Positions 44,449 through 53,807 of a stretch of 64,000 bases of DNA are shown here, in pieces. Where the stretch lies: NCBI GenBank assembly GCA_049324315.1, contig JBMOKU010000015.1:54038-118037 (forward strand), in the 5' to 3' direction. Under the pieces are notes generated by a model. The model was not told where the DNA came from and ran no database searches. It worked only from the letters and a program-made list of their open reading frames with translations. The DNA is from JBMOKU01 sp049324315. Lineage in GTDB: Bacteria > Bacillota > Clostridia > Peptostreptococcales > Thermotaleaceae. Both the position numbers and the translations under genes were made by a program. Position 1 is the stretch's first letter; every line of letters starts with the position of its first letter.

Positions 44449-44600
44449 CAGCAGCTGCTTAGCAGAGCCAGAGGCAGGTTTTGAGCGTTTCCTGTAGGGG
44501 CGCGCATTGCGCGTCCGTTACTTCTAAAAGAAAAACGATGGAACTGTCCCCATGATGAAGCAGATACAAAACAGCATGCAGCATCTAAAAAATAGTTATT
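44449..44600. repeat. GC-rich repeat-like insertion between fabF and rnc
   Basis: This stretch of the 286-base interval is much richer in G and C than its surroundings. It contains an eight-pair hairpin at 44498-44516 (GGGCGCGC/GCGCGTCC, one G-U pair, loop ATT) inside a GTAGGGGCG...CCGTTAC context, then GGAACTGTCCCC near 44542. Such GTAGGGGCG and GGAACnGTCCCC strings are, from memory, typical of dispersed REP-like or IS200-associated repeats in Firmicutes. The rest of the interval, up to the rnc ribosome-binding site, is plain A/T-rich DNA. Confidence 0.55.
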
Positions 44601-44684
44601 TTTGAGTACTTTTAAATAATGGCAAAAAAGTGTAAAATAATAATGGATCACAGCCAAAACGCAATTTTATAAAGGAGTGGCTAT

Positions 44685-45398
44685 ATGCATTATATGAACG
44701 AAAGCAGAAATCTATTATTAAAGGAATTGGAAGAAAAATTTAATTATCATTTTCAAAATATAAAAATACTAAATGAATCTCTTACCCACAGCTCCTATGC
44801 CAATGAAAATAAAAAAAGAAAGATTAAATATAATGAACGTCTAGAATTCTTAGGTGATTCAGTGTTAAGTATTGTTATCAGTGACTATATTTACAACCAT
44901 TTAAATACATCGCAAGAAGGAGAATTAACAAAAATTAGAGCCAGCATCGTTTGTGAACCCTCCCTGGCAGCCTGCGCAACCCGATTGAGTCTTGGAAAAT
45001 ACATTTTGTTAGGTAAGGGTGAAGAAATAACTGGCGGAAGAGAACGGGTTTCTATTCTGGCCGATACATTTGAAGCAATTATCGGCGCATTATATCTTGA
45101 TGGCGGATTAGTCGAAGCCAGAAAATTTATTTTAAATAGTTTACGATCCACAATTGAAGATGCCATCCATGGTAAAATATTTCAAGATTATAAAACCAGC
45201 TTGCAAGAGCTGGTTCAAAGCGAAAATGGAGAAAGAATTTCCTATGAGGTCATAAACGAAGAAGGTCCCGACCATAACAAAGTATTTCATGTACAAGTTA
45301 AAGTTGGGGAACAGATTCTTGGAAAAGGTTCAGGTAAAAGTAAAAAAGAAGCGGAGCAGCATGCCGCTAAAGAAGCCCTCTTAGAGGTTATGACATAA
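44685..45398 (+). CDS. rnc: Ribonuclease III
   Basis: 237 residues. The catalytic domain has YNERLEFLGDSVLSIV (signature motif) and DTFEAIIGALYLDGG; the C-terminal dsRNA-binding domain spans about 165-235 (DYKTSLQELVQ, GKSKKEAEQHAAKEALL). It processes rRNA precursors and structured mRNAs. AAAGGAG precedes the ATG; a second in-frame ATG three codons later is possible. The radical SAM gene overlaps its stop by one base. Confidence 0.96.
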   Translation: MHYMNESRNLLLKELEEKFNYHFQNIKILNESLTHSSYANENKKRKIKYNERLEFLGDSVLSIVISDYIYNHLNTSQEGELTKIRASIVCEPSLAACATRLSLGKYILLGKGEEITGGRERVSILADTFEAIIGALYLDGGLVEARKFILNSLRSTIEDAIHGKIFQDYKTSLQELVQSENGERISYEVINEEGPDHNKVFHVQVKVGEQILGKGSGKSKKEAEQHAAKEALLEVMT

Positions 45399-46477
45399 TG
45401 AAAAAAAAACATGTGATCATTCCTATTTTTATCCCCCATGAAGGCTGTCCCCATGACTGTGTTTTTTGTAATCAAAAAAGAATAACAGGTAATTATCAAG
45501 AAACAACGGGTAAGATCGTGGAAGAAACCATTCAAATATATCTTAACGCCATCAAAAATCGAGATGCTGTCCATGTAGAAGTAGCCTTTTACGGCGGAAG
45601 CTTTACTGGCATTAACATAGATAAGCAAAAAGAACTTCTTTATTCCGCATCCATTTGGAAAGAGAAAGGTGTCATACAAGATATACGGATTTCTACCAGA
45701 CCGGATTATATCTATCCGTGGACGACAGCGTATCTAACACAATACGGTGTCACCATTGTAGAGTTAGGTGTTCAATCTCTCTCTGAAGATGTGCTGGCTG
45801 CAAGCAATCGCGGTCATTCTGTAGAAGACGTTGCGCGGGCAATGAAATATCTAAAACAATCTCATCTTCAAATAGGTATACAATTAATGGTTGGTCTTCC
45901 TCAAGATGATGCAGCAAAGTTAAATTCTACTACAGACAAGGTTATCGCATTAAGTCCTGATTTTGTGAGGATCTATCCTGCACTGGTTATTAAGGATACC
46001 TACCTGGAATACTTATACGAAAGCGGTACATATCAACCTTTATCCATAGCTGAAGCTGTTCAGCTCTGTAAAACCATGCTGCTTAAGTTTGCCCGTCATC
46101 ATATACCTGTAATCCGCATAGGACTGCAGCCGACAGACGAAATGATCATAGGCAAAAACATCGTTGCTGGACCTTTTCACCCGTCATTCAGGCAATTAGT
46201 GGAAGCCAGTATGTATTATGATATGATTTCGTTTCTACTTATGCAGTATCAATCTATCGTAGAAAATGTCCTTATGATAGAAACCAATGATAGAACCTTA
46301 TCCTATGTTGTAGGACAAAAGAAGGAAAATATTATCCGTTTGAAGAATGTATATCAGTTGAAAAAAATTGAAATTTATCGTAATAATCAGTTGACTGATG
46401 GTGATATCATGATTATTCTAAATAGCAATGATAAAGTATGCTATAATATTAATCAGTACGTCAAGACTATCTTTTAA
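45398..46477 (+). CDS. Elp3-like radical SAM protein
   Basis: 359 residues. IFIPHEGCPHDCVFCNQKRITG carries a C-x3-C-x2-C cluster motif; VEVAFYGGSFTGI, ISTRPDYIYP and VELGVQSLSEDVL are Elp3/YhcC-type radical SAM blocks. No Elp3 acetyltransferase domain is present: the C-terminal 100 residues are shorter and different. Substrate unknown; a tRNA or other RNA modification role is possible by family. The rnc-radical SAM-smc order is common in Clostridia. Confidence 0.9.
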   Translation: MKKKHVIIPIFIPHEGCPHDCVFCNQKRITGNYQETTGKIVEETIQIYLNAIKNRDAVHVEVAFYGGSFTGINIDKQKELLYSASIWKEKGVIQDIRISTRPDYIYPWTTAYLTQYGVTIVELGVQSLSEDVLAASNRGHSVEDVARAMKYLKQSHLQIGIQLMVGLPQDDAAKLNSTTDKVIALSPDFVRIYPALVIKDTYLEYLYESGTYQPLSIAEAVQLCKTMLLKFARHHIPVIRIGLQPTDEMIIGKNIVAGPFHPSFRQLVEASMYYDMISFLLMQYQSIVENVLMIETNDRTLSYVVGQKKENIIRLKNVYQLKKIEIYRNNQLTDGDIMIILNSNDKVCYNINQYVKTIF

Positions 46478-46506
46478 AACCTATCCAACAGGGGGTAGGT
46501 TTTAAA
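46476..46506 (+). terminator. Hairpin between radical SAM gene and smc
   Basis: AAAACCTATCC (46476-46486) pairs with GGGTAGGTTTT (46493-46503) with one G-U pair. Only four T residues follow, so it is probably a partial terminator. Confidence 0.6.
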
Positions 46507-46527
46507 TTGTATAAAGAGGTGATTTTT

Positions 46528-49500
46528 CTGTTTCTAAAGAAAGTTGAAATACAAGGATTTAAATCCTTTGCTGATAAGATTGAAATAGAATTCGAAAAAG
46601 GCGTTACTGGGATCGTTGGCCCTAACGGCAGTGGAAAAAGTAATGTTTCCGATGCTGTGAGATGGGTTTTAGGAGAGCAGAGTCCCAAAACCTTAAGGGG
46701 TAGTAAAATGGAAGACATCATATTTGCAGGTACTACCCAAAGAAAACCCGTGGGCATGGCTGAAGTATCCTTAACCCTTGATAACGCTGAGAACCGTTTA
46801 CCCATCGATTTTTCTGAAGTAACGGTAACCAGAAGGGTTTATCGTTCTGGAGAGAGTGAATATTACCTTAACCGATCACTATGTAGGCTAAAAGATATTC
46901 GAGAAGTATTTATGGATACAGGGGTAGGTATAGACGGCTACTCCATAATTGGACAAGGACGAATTGATGAAATATTAAGTAACAAAGGCGAAGAAAGAAG
47001 ACTTATATTCGAAGAAGCAGCTGGTATTGTAAAATATAAAACCCGAAAAACAGAAGCTGAAAAGAAACTGGAAAATACGAATCACAATTTAACCAGAGTT
47101 GATGATATTGTCGATGAACTGGAAACACGTATCGGGCCGTTAGAAAAGCAAAGTGAAAAAGCCAAGCGTTATATAAAAATTCGAGAAGAGCTTAAACTTC
47201 TAGAGATTAATTTAATTGTTCATGAATTAGAGTCCTTAAAATACAAAATTGATGAATTAAAGGAACAAGAAGAGATTATAGATAGACAATTGCAGGATGA
47301 TATAAACAATAAAAAAGAGTTGGAAAATGAATATAAGTCAGTGAAATTGCAGATTGAAGAATTAGATCAATCCATTTCTCAAATGCAGGACCAGCTTTAT
47401 AGCATCAAACACACCTTGGAGAAAAAAGACGGAGAAATAGGTCTATGCAATGAAAAAATAAAGCATATATTCAATGATATGGATAGATTGAACCAAGAAA
47501 TTCATGGCATTGATACGAATAATGAGATGCTTGAAGTGCAATTAAATACGATGAAAAGTGAATTAGGAGACAAGTCAGAAGCCTACAATGATTTAAAAGA
47601 ACAGCTAAATAATAAGATGAATATATTCAATGAATTGAATCAATCCCAGATTTATCAAGAAGAAAAAATTGAAAAATCGAAAAGTCAAGTTATTGAATTA
47701 ATGAATGAAATTGCCACCAAAAAAAGCGAGATCAACAGTATCATGTCTTTGATGTCAAGTATACAAAAGAGAACAGCGCAAATAGAAAACGATAAACTTG
47801 ACCTATTAGAGAAAAGAACGCAGTTAAGCTCTACAAAAGAAGATATAACCCTTAACGGTGAAAAGATTCAAAAAGAGTTGAATGACCATATAAATCACAA
47901 AAAAGAGTTGCATCGTAAATTTAATGAAACACAAAACCACTTTGATCAACTTAAAAAAGAGAAATATGGCATTCAGCAGAAGATGTCAGAGTATCAGACC
48001 AAGAAAAAATTATTGGATGAGATGCAGAAAGATTATGACGGATATCACAAAAGTGTTAAAAACACCCTCATTCATACGAAAAACAACCCCGTCTTAGGAA
48101 GAGGTATTTGCGGTGTTGTGGCAGAGCTTATTCATGTTCCTAAGGAGTATGAAATTGCTATTGAAGTGGCATTGGGTGGAGCAATGCAAAATATTGTCTG
48201 TGAAATGGCTGATGATGCCAGTAGAATCATTCATTATTTAAAGAAACATAACCTTGGAAGGGTCACTTTCTTACCCTTGGACAGTATAAAAAGCAGTCCT
48301 TCATATTCGGGTACGTTAGAGAAAAGTAAGGGTTTTATAGGCTTTGCCAGTGATATGATAAGCTTTGATGCAAAATACAAAGAGATATTTCAAAATTTGC
48401 TGGGAAGAGTAATATTAATAGACAAAATTGACAATGGGATTCATATTGCAAAGATGACAGGATTTAAGTATAAAATCGTTTCATTAGATGGAGATATCAT
48501 CAATCCTGGTGGTGCTATAACAGGCGGCAGCTATCAGGGTAAAAGCTCAAACCTGCTTAGCCGTAAGCGAGAAATTGAAGAGTTGGAAACAGCTATTCAA
48601 AACAAACAAATGCACCTTGAAACGTGCATGAAGACGCTACAACAAGTAGAAGCTTCACATAATAGGCTTATAGAAGAAATGAAAAAAATAGATGAACATG
48701 TAAAACAGATAGAAATTGCATTAATTAATAATGAAAATGAGCGTAAACAGGTTGACAAAGAAGACTTAATCTTAGAAGAAAACATGAACAAACTATTGAT
48801 TGAGGTAAAGCAATTGAACCTTGATCAAGAAGAAATGAATCAATCTTTGAATGAGAAAAAGAAGGAAATTCTTGATCTTGAAAAAAAACAGCAATCCATC
48901 CAAGATAGCATTGTTACTTTTAAAAGCGACTATGACACAGAAAAGAACACAAAAGATGAACTCTCCATTGAAGTTACAAATCTTAAAGTTGAAATTGCCT
49001 CGATAGAACAGCAAAAACGTAATCATGAACTTAACATTCGAAATTTAGAACAAAAAATACAAGAACAAAAAAATGAAGCGATAACAAAGAGAAAAGAAAC
49101 CGAAGCACTATCTGATCAGAAAAAGAGCCTGTTAGATCAATTAGATCTATTAAAAATTGAGATAAAAGATTCAGATGTATTAAGACAGCAATTTGAGTTT
49201 AACCTATCTCAACAAAGGGAAAAACGAAAAGCGATTCATGATAAGTACGACGAATTAGATATACAATTAAATAGGGTCAATCAGAAAGTATCTGACCTTC
49301 AAGATAGCCGGCATAAAATTGAAGTAAAGCGTGCAAGATTAGAAATTCAACAGGAAACTTATTGTAATCGTTTATGGGAGGAATATGAAATCACCTATCT
49401 TGAAGCCCTTGATTACAAGAACGAAACAATAAATCTAACGGAATCAACCAAACAAATAAAAACGCTGCGTAACGAGATAAAAGAATTAGGCACAGTAAAC

Positions 49501-50091
49501 GTTCATGCTATTGAAGAATATAAAGAAGTCACAGAAAGATACACATTTTTAAAGGAGCAAAAAGAAGATCTTATCCAAGCCAAGCAATCACTTCAGCAGG
49601 TCATCAAGGAAATGGAAAATATTATGAAAGATCAGTTCATTGAGTATTTTGAATTGATTAAAGAAAATTTCGATCAAGTATTTAGAAAATTATTTGGTGG
49701 CGGCAAGGCAGAACTAAAACTGTCTGATGAAAACGAGGTATTAACCTCAGGAATAGAAATCATTGCTCAACCGCCGGGTAAAAAGCTGCAGCATCTATCC
49801 TTATTATCAGGGGGGGAAAGAGCGTTGACAGCAATTTCTCTGCTCTTTGCTATCTTAAAAATCAAGCCTACGCCATTTTGTATACTTGATGAAATTGAAG
49901 CTGCATTAGATGATGCCAATGTGTATCGTTACGCTGATTTTCTTAAAGAGTTTTCTAAAGAAACGCAATTTATCGTCGTAACCCATAGGAAAGGTACCAT
50001 GGAAGCTGTTGATGCCTTGTATGGCATAACGATGCAGGAACATGGTGTATCGAAACTAGTTTCTGTCAAGTTGACCGAACGAGCCAGCTAA
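46528..50091 (+). CDS. smc: Chromosome segregation protein SMC
   Basis: 1187 residues. The head has FLKKVEIQGFKSFADK, Walker A VGPNGSGKSNVSDAVRW, the C-motif LLSGGERALTAISLLFA and Walker B FCILDEIEAALDDAN. Two long coiled coils flank the hinge (about 510-680, GRGICGVVAEL to PGGAITGGS). It loads onto DNA with ScpAB and compacts and separates origins. AAAGAGGTGA ends 6 bases before a CTG at 46528 that yields the family N-terminus; in-frame TTG 46507 and GTG 46519 lack a good site, so CTG is the likely start. Confidence 0.93.
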   Translation: MFLKKVEIQGFKSFADKIEIEFEKGVTGIVGPNGSGKSNVSDAVRWVLGEQSPKTLRGSKMEDIIFAGTTQRKPVGMAEVSLTLDNAENRLPIDFSEVTVTRRVYRSGESEYYLNRSLCRLKDIREVFMDTGVGIDGYSIIGQGRIDEILSNKGEERRLIFEEAAGIVKYKTRKTEAEKKLENTNHNLTRVDDIVDELETRIGPLEKQSEKAKRYIKIREELKLLEINLIVHELESLKYKIDELKEQEEIIDRQLQDDINNKKELENEYKSVKLQIEELDQSISQMQDQLYSIKHTLEKKDGEIGLCNEKIKHIFNDMDRLNQEIHGIDTNNEMLEVQLNTMKSELGDKSEAYNDLKEQLNNKMNIFNELNQSQIYQEEKIEKSKSQVIELMNEIATKKSEINSIMSLMSSIQKRTAQIENDKLDLLEKRTQLSSTKEDITLNGEKIQKELNDHINHKKELHRKFNETQNHFDQLKKEKYGIQQKMSEYQTKKKLLDEMQKDYDGYHKSVKNTLIHTKNNPVLGRGICGVVAELIHVPKEYEIAIEVALGGAMQNIVCEMADDASRIIHYLKKHNLGRVTFLPLDSIKSSPSYSGTLEKSKGFIGFASDMISFDAKYKEIFQNLLGRVILIDKIDNGIHIAKMTGFKYKIVSLDGDIINPGGAITGGSYQGKSSNLLSRKREIEELETAIQNKQMHLETCMKTLQQVEASHNRLIEEMKKIDEHVKQIEIALINNENERKQVDKEDLILEENMNKLLIEVKQLNLDQEEMNQSLNEKKKEILDLEKKQQSIQDSIVTFKSDYDTEKNTKDELSIEVTNLKVEIASIEQQKRNHELNIRNLEQKIQEQKNEAITKRKETEALSDQKKSLLDQLDLLKIEIKDSDVLRQQFEFNLSQQREKRKAIHDKYDELDIQLNRVNQKVSDLQDSRHKIEVKRARLEIQQETYCNRLWEEYEITYLEALDYKNETINLTESTKQIKTLRNEIKELGTVNVHAIEEYKEVTERYTFLKEQKEDLIQAKQSLQQVIKEMENIMKDQFIEYFELIKENFDQVFRKLFGGGKAELKLSDENEVLTSGIEIIAQPPGKKLQHLSLLSGGERALTAISLLFAILKIKPTPFCILDEIEAALDDANVYRYADFLKEFSKETQFIVVTHRKGTMEAVDALYGITMQEHGVSKLVSVKLTERAS

Positions 50092-50116
50092 TTATAACAA
50101 ATGATGGAGGTTAAGT

Positions 50117-51286
50117 ATGTTTAAAAAAATCATTTCAAAACTTAAAGGTGATCAAACCGTAGAGAATCAAAATAAAGAAGATCAGTCTATTGAAGAAAAT
50201 GTCGAAATTCTAGAAGAATCCGAGATCAACGAAGGTGAGTACGAAAATTTCGAGGATGGAGTATTTGAAGATGAAGATATAACCGATATGCATGAGATAG
50301 ATCCTCAAAATGATTACGAAGATACGAACATAATTCAAGAAGATGAAAATGTTGGCTCTGAAAAAACAAGTTTCTTTAACCGTTTAAAGCAAGGTTTAAG
50401 TAAAACAAAACAAGGTATTGCTGATAAAGTTGATCAAGTACTGAAATCCTACAAAAAGGTTGATGAGGAACTTTTTGAAGAAATCGAAGAAATTTTAATT
50501 ACTTCAGATGTCGGAGTAAATACTACACTAGAAATCATTAACCAATTAAGAAAAACGGCAAAAGAGCGAAAGATCTCCGAAGCATCGGATTTAAGAGAGC
50601 TGCTGAAGGAGATTCTAGTTGATGTTTTAGATGGAGGAAAACCCCATGAAATACCAACAGATAATGTACCAATGATTATACTTGTCGTAGGGGTTAACGG
50701 AGTGGGTAAGACAACTTCCATCGGTAAAATAGCACATCGATTCAAATCATCTGGGAAAAAAGTTCTCCTTGCTGCCGGTGATACATTTAGGGCAGCTGCA
50801 ATTGATCAATTAGAAATATGGGGCAAGCGCGTTGGTGTGGATGTGATTAAACATCAGGAAGGAGCTGACCCTGCCGCTGTAGTATATGATGCAATACAAT
50901 CAGCAAAAGCTAGAAAAATTGATGTTCTGATTTGTGATACAGCCGGAAGACTTCATAATAAGAAAAACTTAATGAATGAGCTGGGGAAAGTCAGCAAAGT
51001 CGTAGAACGAGAATATCCCGATGCTTATAAAGAGGTTCTTTTGGTTCTTGATGCAACCACTGGGCAGAATGCCATACAACAAGCCAAAACCTTTAAAGAA
51101 GTCGTTAACATTTCCGGTATTGTATTAACAAAGCTAGATGGTACTGCAAAAGGTGGAATCGTCTTAGCTATCGGTTCTGAGTTAGATATTCCTGTAAAAC
51201 TGATTGGTGTAGGAGAAGGTATGAATGATCTTCAAAGCTTTGTTCCTACAAATTTTATTCGTGCTCTATTTGGTGAAGAAGAATAA
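50117..51286 (+). CDS. ftsY: Signal recognition particle receptor FtsY
   Basis: 389 residues. A long acidic N-terminal region (about 15-80, rich in Glu and Asp) precedes the NG domains. GTPase motifs: VVGVNGVGKTTSIGKIA, DTFRAAAIDQLE, CDTAGRLHNKKNLM and LTKLDGTAKGG. It receives SRP-ribosome complexes at the membrane. smc-ftsY-ylxM-ffh is the standard order. The ftsY stop is followed at once by a promoter for ylxM. Confidence 0.97.
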   Translation: MFKKIISKLKGDQTVENQNKEDQSIEENVEILEESEINEGEYENFEDGVFEDEDITDMHEIDPQNDYEDTNIIQEDENVGSEKTSFFNRLKQGLSKTKQGIADKVDQVLKSYKKVDEELFEEIEEILITSDVGVNTTLEIINQLRKTAKERKISEASDLRELLKEILVDVLDGGKPHEIPTDNVPMIILVVGVNGVGKTTSIGKIAHRFKSSGKKVLLAAGDTFRAAAIDQLEIWGKRVGVDVIKHQEGADPAAVVYDAIQSAKARKIDVLICDTAGRLHNKKNLMNELGKVSKVVEREYPDAYKEVLLVLDATTGQNAIQQAKTFKEVVNISGIVLTKLDGTAKGGIVLAIGSELDIPVKLIGVGEGMNDLQSFVPTNFIRALFGEEE

Positions 51287-51293
51287 AAAAGAA

Positions 51294-51358
51294 TTGACAA
51301 GACAATAATTCTAGTATAGAATACATCTGTAAAGTAAAAGACCTTTACAGATGTATTC
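51294..51358 (+). promoter_or_regulatory. ylxM-ffh promoter overlapped by a 16-bp inverted repeat
   Basis: Consensus TTGACA (51294-51299), 17-base spacer, TAGAAT (51317-51322). A perfect inverted repeat begins inside the -10 box: 51319-51334 with 51343-51358, 16 pairs, 8-base centre TAAAAGAC. No T-tract follows. It covers the expected start site, so it could be an operator or a 5'-end hairpin in the transcript that lies before the ylxM ribosome-binding site (AGGAG at about 51363). Confidence 0.8.
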
Positions 51359-51377
51359 ATATAGGAGTGTGTTCCTG

Positions 51378-51749
51378 ATGTTTGATAAAATCCTTCATAT
51401 AACGCTGTTATATGATTTTTATGGACAGTTATTAACTCCTAAGCAGCAAGAAATTGTTCAGCAGTATTACCATCATGACTTTTCCTTAGGAGAAATATCA
51501 GAACAGCTGAACATTAGCAGACAGGCTGTATATGATACGATCAAACGTACAGAGAAAATTTTACTGGACTATGAAGATAAACTTGGGCTGATTCAAAAAT
51601 TTAATAAAAATCGTAATGATATAGAAAAAATCATCTCAATTATAGATAGTACTACGAACAAAGAGTACAACGCATTGCTTGATAGTAAGGAATTACTGAA
51701 AGCACTATCTGATATAAAAGAAATTGCTGAAAATATCATAGAAAGATAA
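51378..51749 (+). CDS. ylxM: YlxM/p13-like SRP-associated helix-turn-helix protein
   Basis: 123 residues from the ATG at 51378, 10 bases after AGGAG; an ATG at 51351 lies inside the inverted repeat and is rejected. LYDFYGQLLTPKQQEIVQQYYHHDFSLGEISEQLNISRQAVYD is a sigma-70 region 4-like helix-turn-helix (UPF0122). YlxM stimulates or binds SRP in some Firmicutes and always precedes ffh. Confidence 0.95.
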   Translation: MFDKILHITLLYDFYGQLLTPKQQEIVQQYYHHDFSLGEISEQLNISRQAVYDTIKRTEKILLDYEDKLGLIQKFNKNRNDIEKIISIIDSTTNKEYNALLDSKELLKALSDIKEIAENIIER

Positions 51750-51773
51750 CCCTTACCGAATGGAGGGAAATGA

Positions 51774-53120
51774 ATGGTTTTCGAAAGTTTAGCCGATAAG
51801 CTTCAGGGTGCATTACAAAAGCTAAAAAGCAAAGGAAAGCTTACAGATAATGATGTGAAAGAAGCTATGAGAGAAGTGAAACTGGCTTTATTAGAAGCTG
51901 ACGTAAACTTCAAAGTAGTTAAAGATTTTATCGAAAGAGTTAAAACGAGAGCTGTTGGTCATGAAGTTATGGAAAGTCTAACACCAGGCCAGCAAGTTAT
52001 TAAAATTGTAAATGAAGAATTGACGGCATTAATGGGCACAACACAAAGCAAATTGACTTTTGCCTCACGGCCGCCTACTGTCATCATGTTAGTAGGCCTC
52101 CAGGGAGCAGGTAAAACTACAACCGGCGGTAAATTAGGTAATTACCTGAAAAAAATGGGAAAACGCCCTTTACTCGTCGCCGGAGATATCTATCGTCCTG
52201 CAGCCATCAAACAGTTACAGGTTGTAGGAGCACAATTAGATTTGCCCGTCTTCTCCATGGGTGATAAGATTAGTCCTGTTGATATTGCAAAAGCAGGCAT
52301 TGAGCATGCAAACAAACATGGAAATGATCTTGTAATCATTGATACGGCTGGCCGTTTGCATATTGATGAAAATCTTATGGAAGAGCTCCAAAGCATCAAA
52401 CGAGATGTAAAACCCCATGAAATACTCCTTGTCGTCGATGCAATGACAGGGCAGGATGCCGTTAATGTTGCAGAGACCTTCAATGGAAAACTGGGCATCG
52501 ATGGTGTTATATTAACAAAACTGGATGGGGATACCCGTGGTGGGGCCGCATTATCAGTTAGGGCCGTTACAGAAAAACCTATTAAGTTTATAGGTATGGG
52601 TGAGAAACTAAATGATTTAGAACCATTTTTCCCGGATAGAATGGCTTCTCGTATTCTCGGAATGGGTGATGTTCTCAGTCTGATTGAAAAAGCTCAGGAA
52701 AGTTTTGATGAAAAGAAAGCTAGAGAGCTGGAAAAAAAGATTCGCAGTCAGGAATTTACATTTGATGATTTCTTAGATCAGCTGCAGCAGATGAAAAACA
52801 TGGGGCCGATAAGCCAGATATTAGAGATGATTCCCGGTGCTAATTCTAAAGCGCTAAAGAATCTGGAGATTGATGAGAAAGAACTGGTTCATGTTGAAGC
52901 AATCATTCAATCCATGACAAAAGAAGAAAGAAAAAATCCGTCGATTATTAATGGAAGCCGAAGAAAAAGGATTGCAATGGGAAGCGGTACATCTGTCCAG
53001 AAAGTAAATAACATACTAAAACAGTTTGAACAAACAAAGAAAATGATGAAACAGTTTGCAGACATGGAAAAAGGAATGAAAAAGGGTGGAAAAATGAGAT
53101 TTCCGTTCTTTGGAAAATAA
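51774..53120 (+). CDS. ffh: Signal recognition particle protein Ffh
   Basis: 448 residues. N domain (about 1-95), G domain with VGLQGAGKTTTGGKLG, GDIYRPAAIKQL, DTAGRLHIDENLM and LTKLDGDTRGGAAL, then the Met-rich M domain (about 300-445) with QQMKNMGPISQILEMIPG and GSGTSVQKVNNILKQF for 4.5S RNA and signal-sequence binding. It ends in a Met/Lys-rich tail. It partners FtsY encoded upstream. Confidence 0.97.
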   Translation: MVFESLADKLQGALQKLKSKGKLTDNDVKEAMREVKLALLEADVNFKVVKDFIERVKTRAVGHEVMESLTPGQQVIKIVNEELTALMGTTQSKLTFASRPPTVIMLVGLQGAGKTTTGGKLGNYLKKMGKRPLLVAGDIYRPAAIKQLQVVGAQLDLPVFSMGDKISPVDIAKAGIEHANKHGNDLVIIDTAGRLHIDENLMEELQSIKRDVKPHEILLVVDAMTGQDAVNVAETFNGKLGIDGVILTKLDGDTRGGAALSVRAVTEKPIKFIGMGEKLNDLEPFFPDRMASRILGMGDVLSLIEKAQESFDEKKARELEKKIRSQEFTFDDFLDQLQQMKNMGPISQILEMIPGANSKALKNLEIDEKELVHVEAIIQSMTKEERKNPSIINGSRRKRIAMGSGTSVQKVNNILKQFEQTKKMMKQFADMEKGMKKGGKMRFPFFGK

Positions 53121-53148
53121 TTATAACTTTTTAAAGGAGGTGAATTCT

Positions 53149-53418
53149 ATGGCAGTAAAAATCAGATTAAAAAGGATGGGAGCTAAAAAGAAACCTTTCT
53201 ATAGACTTGTAGTTGCAGATTCTCGTTCACCTAGAGATGGTAGATTTATCGAAGAAATCGGATATTATAATCCAGTTTCTGAGCCAGTTGATGTAAAAAT
53301 CGATGACGAGAAAGCTATGAAGTGGTTAAAAAATGGTGCTCAACCTACTGATACCGTAAGAGATTTATTTAAGAAATATGGTGTTTTAGAAAAGTTCGAG
53401 CAAGCAAAGAAAGCATAA
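53149..53418 (+). CDS. rpsP: 30S ribosomal protein S16
   Basis: 89 residues from the ATG at 53149, with AAAGGAGGTGA upstream; a longer frame begins inside ffh. AVKIRLKRMGAKKKPFYRLVVADSRSPRDGRFIEEIGYYNP is the S16 signature. Cotranscribed with khpA 24 bases downstream. Confidence 0.98.
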   Translation: MAVKIRLKRMGAKKKPFYRLVVADSRSPRDGRFIEEIGYYNPVSEPVDVKIDDEKAMKWLKNGAQPTDTVRDLFKKYGVLEKFEQAKKA

Positions 53419-53442
53419 TAAAGCTTTCAGGGGGTGTAGTAG

Positions 53443-53673
53443 ATGGGTGAATTAGTAAAAGTGATTGCGAAAGCTTTAGTCGACAACCCAGATGAAGTAT
53501 TCGTTACTGAAATTGAAGGAAGACAATCTCTTATTGTAGAACTCAAAGTTGCCCCAGAAGATATGGGTAAGGTGATAGGTAAACAAGGTAGAATTGCCAA
53601 AGCCTTAAGAACAGTTGTAAAAGCAGCAGCTACCAAGGAAAATAAAAGAGTAGTTGTTGAAATCATTCAATAA
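53443..53673 (+). CDS. khpA: KH-domain RNA-binding protein KhpA
   Basis: 76 residues, a single KH domain with the GxxG loop in MGKVIGKQGRIAKALRTVVK. KhpA forms heterodimers with KhpB/Jag and binds many transcripts, influencing division and envelope genes in Gram-positive bacteria. Its place between rpsP and rimM is standard. Confidence 0.95.
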   Translation: MGELVKVIAKALVDNPDEVFVTEIEGRQSLIVELKVAPEDMGKVIGKQGRIAKALRTVVKAAATKENKRVVVEIIQ

Positions 53674-53678
53674 TACTA

Positions 53679-53716
53679 TGATAAAAGGATTAGGCATACC
53701 TAATCCTTTTATCACA
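53679..53716 (+). terminator. Strong hairpin terminator after khpA
   Basis: 16 perfect pairs: 53679-53694 with 53699-53714, loop CATA; the 3' arm includes TTTT. Confidence 0.85.
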
Positions 53717-53807
53717 CATAGGAATGTTATTGGTTTCTAATGGAGATACTTTCTATGACACATAGAATTACATATATTAAGTAGTGCCTTAAGGATAGGT
53801 GAAAAAG

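Noticed and set aside
51351..51377. ATG at 51351 as ylxM start
   Set aside because: It lies in the 3' arm of the inverted repeat, and the only good ribosome-binding site is downstream of it.
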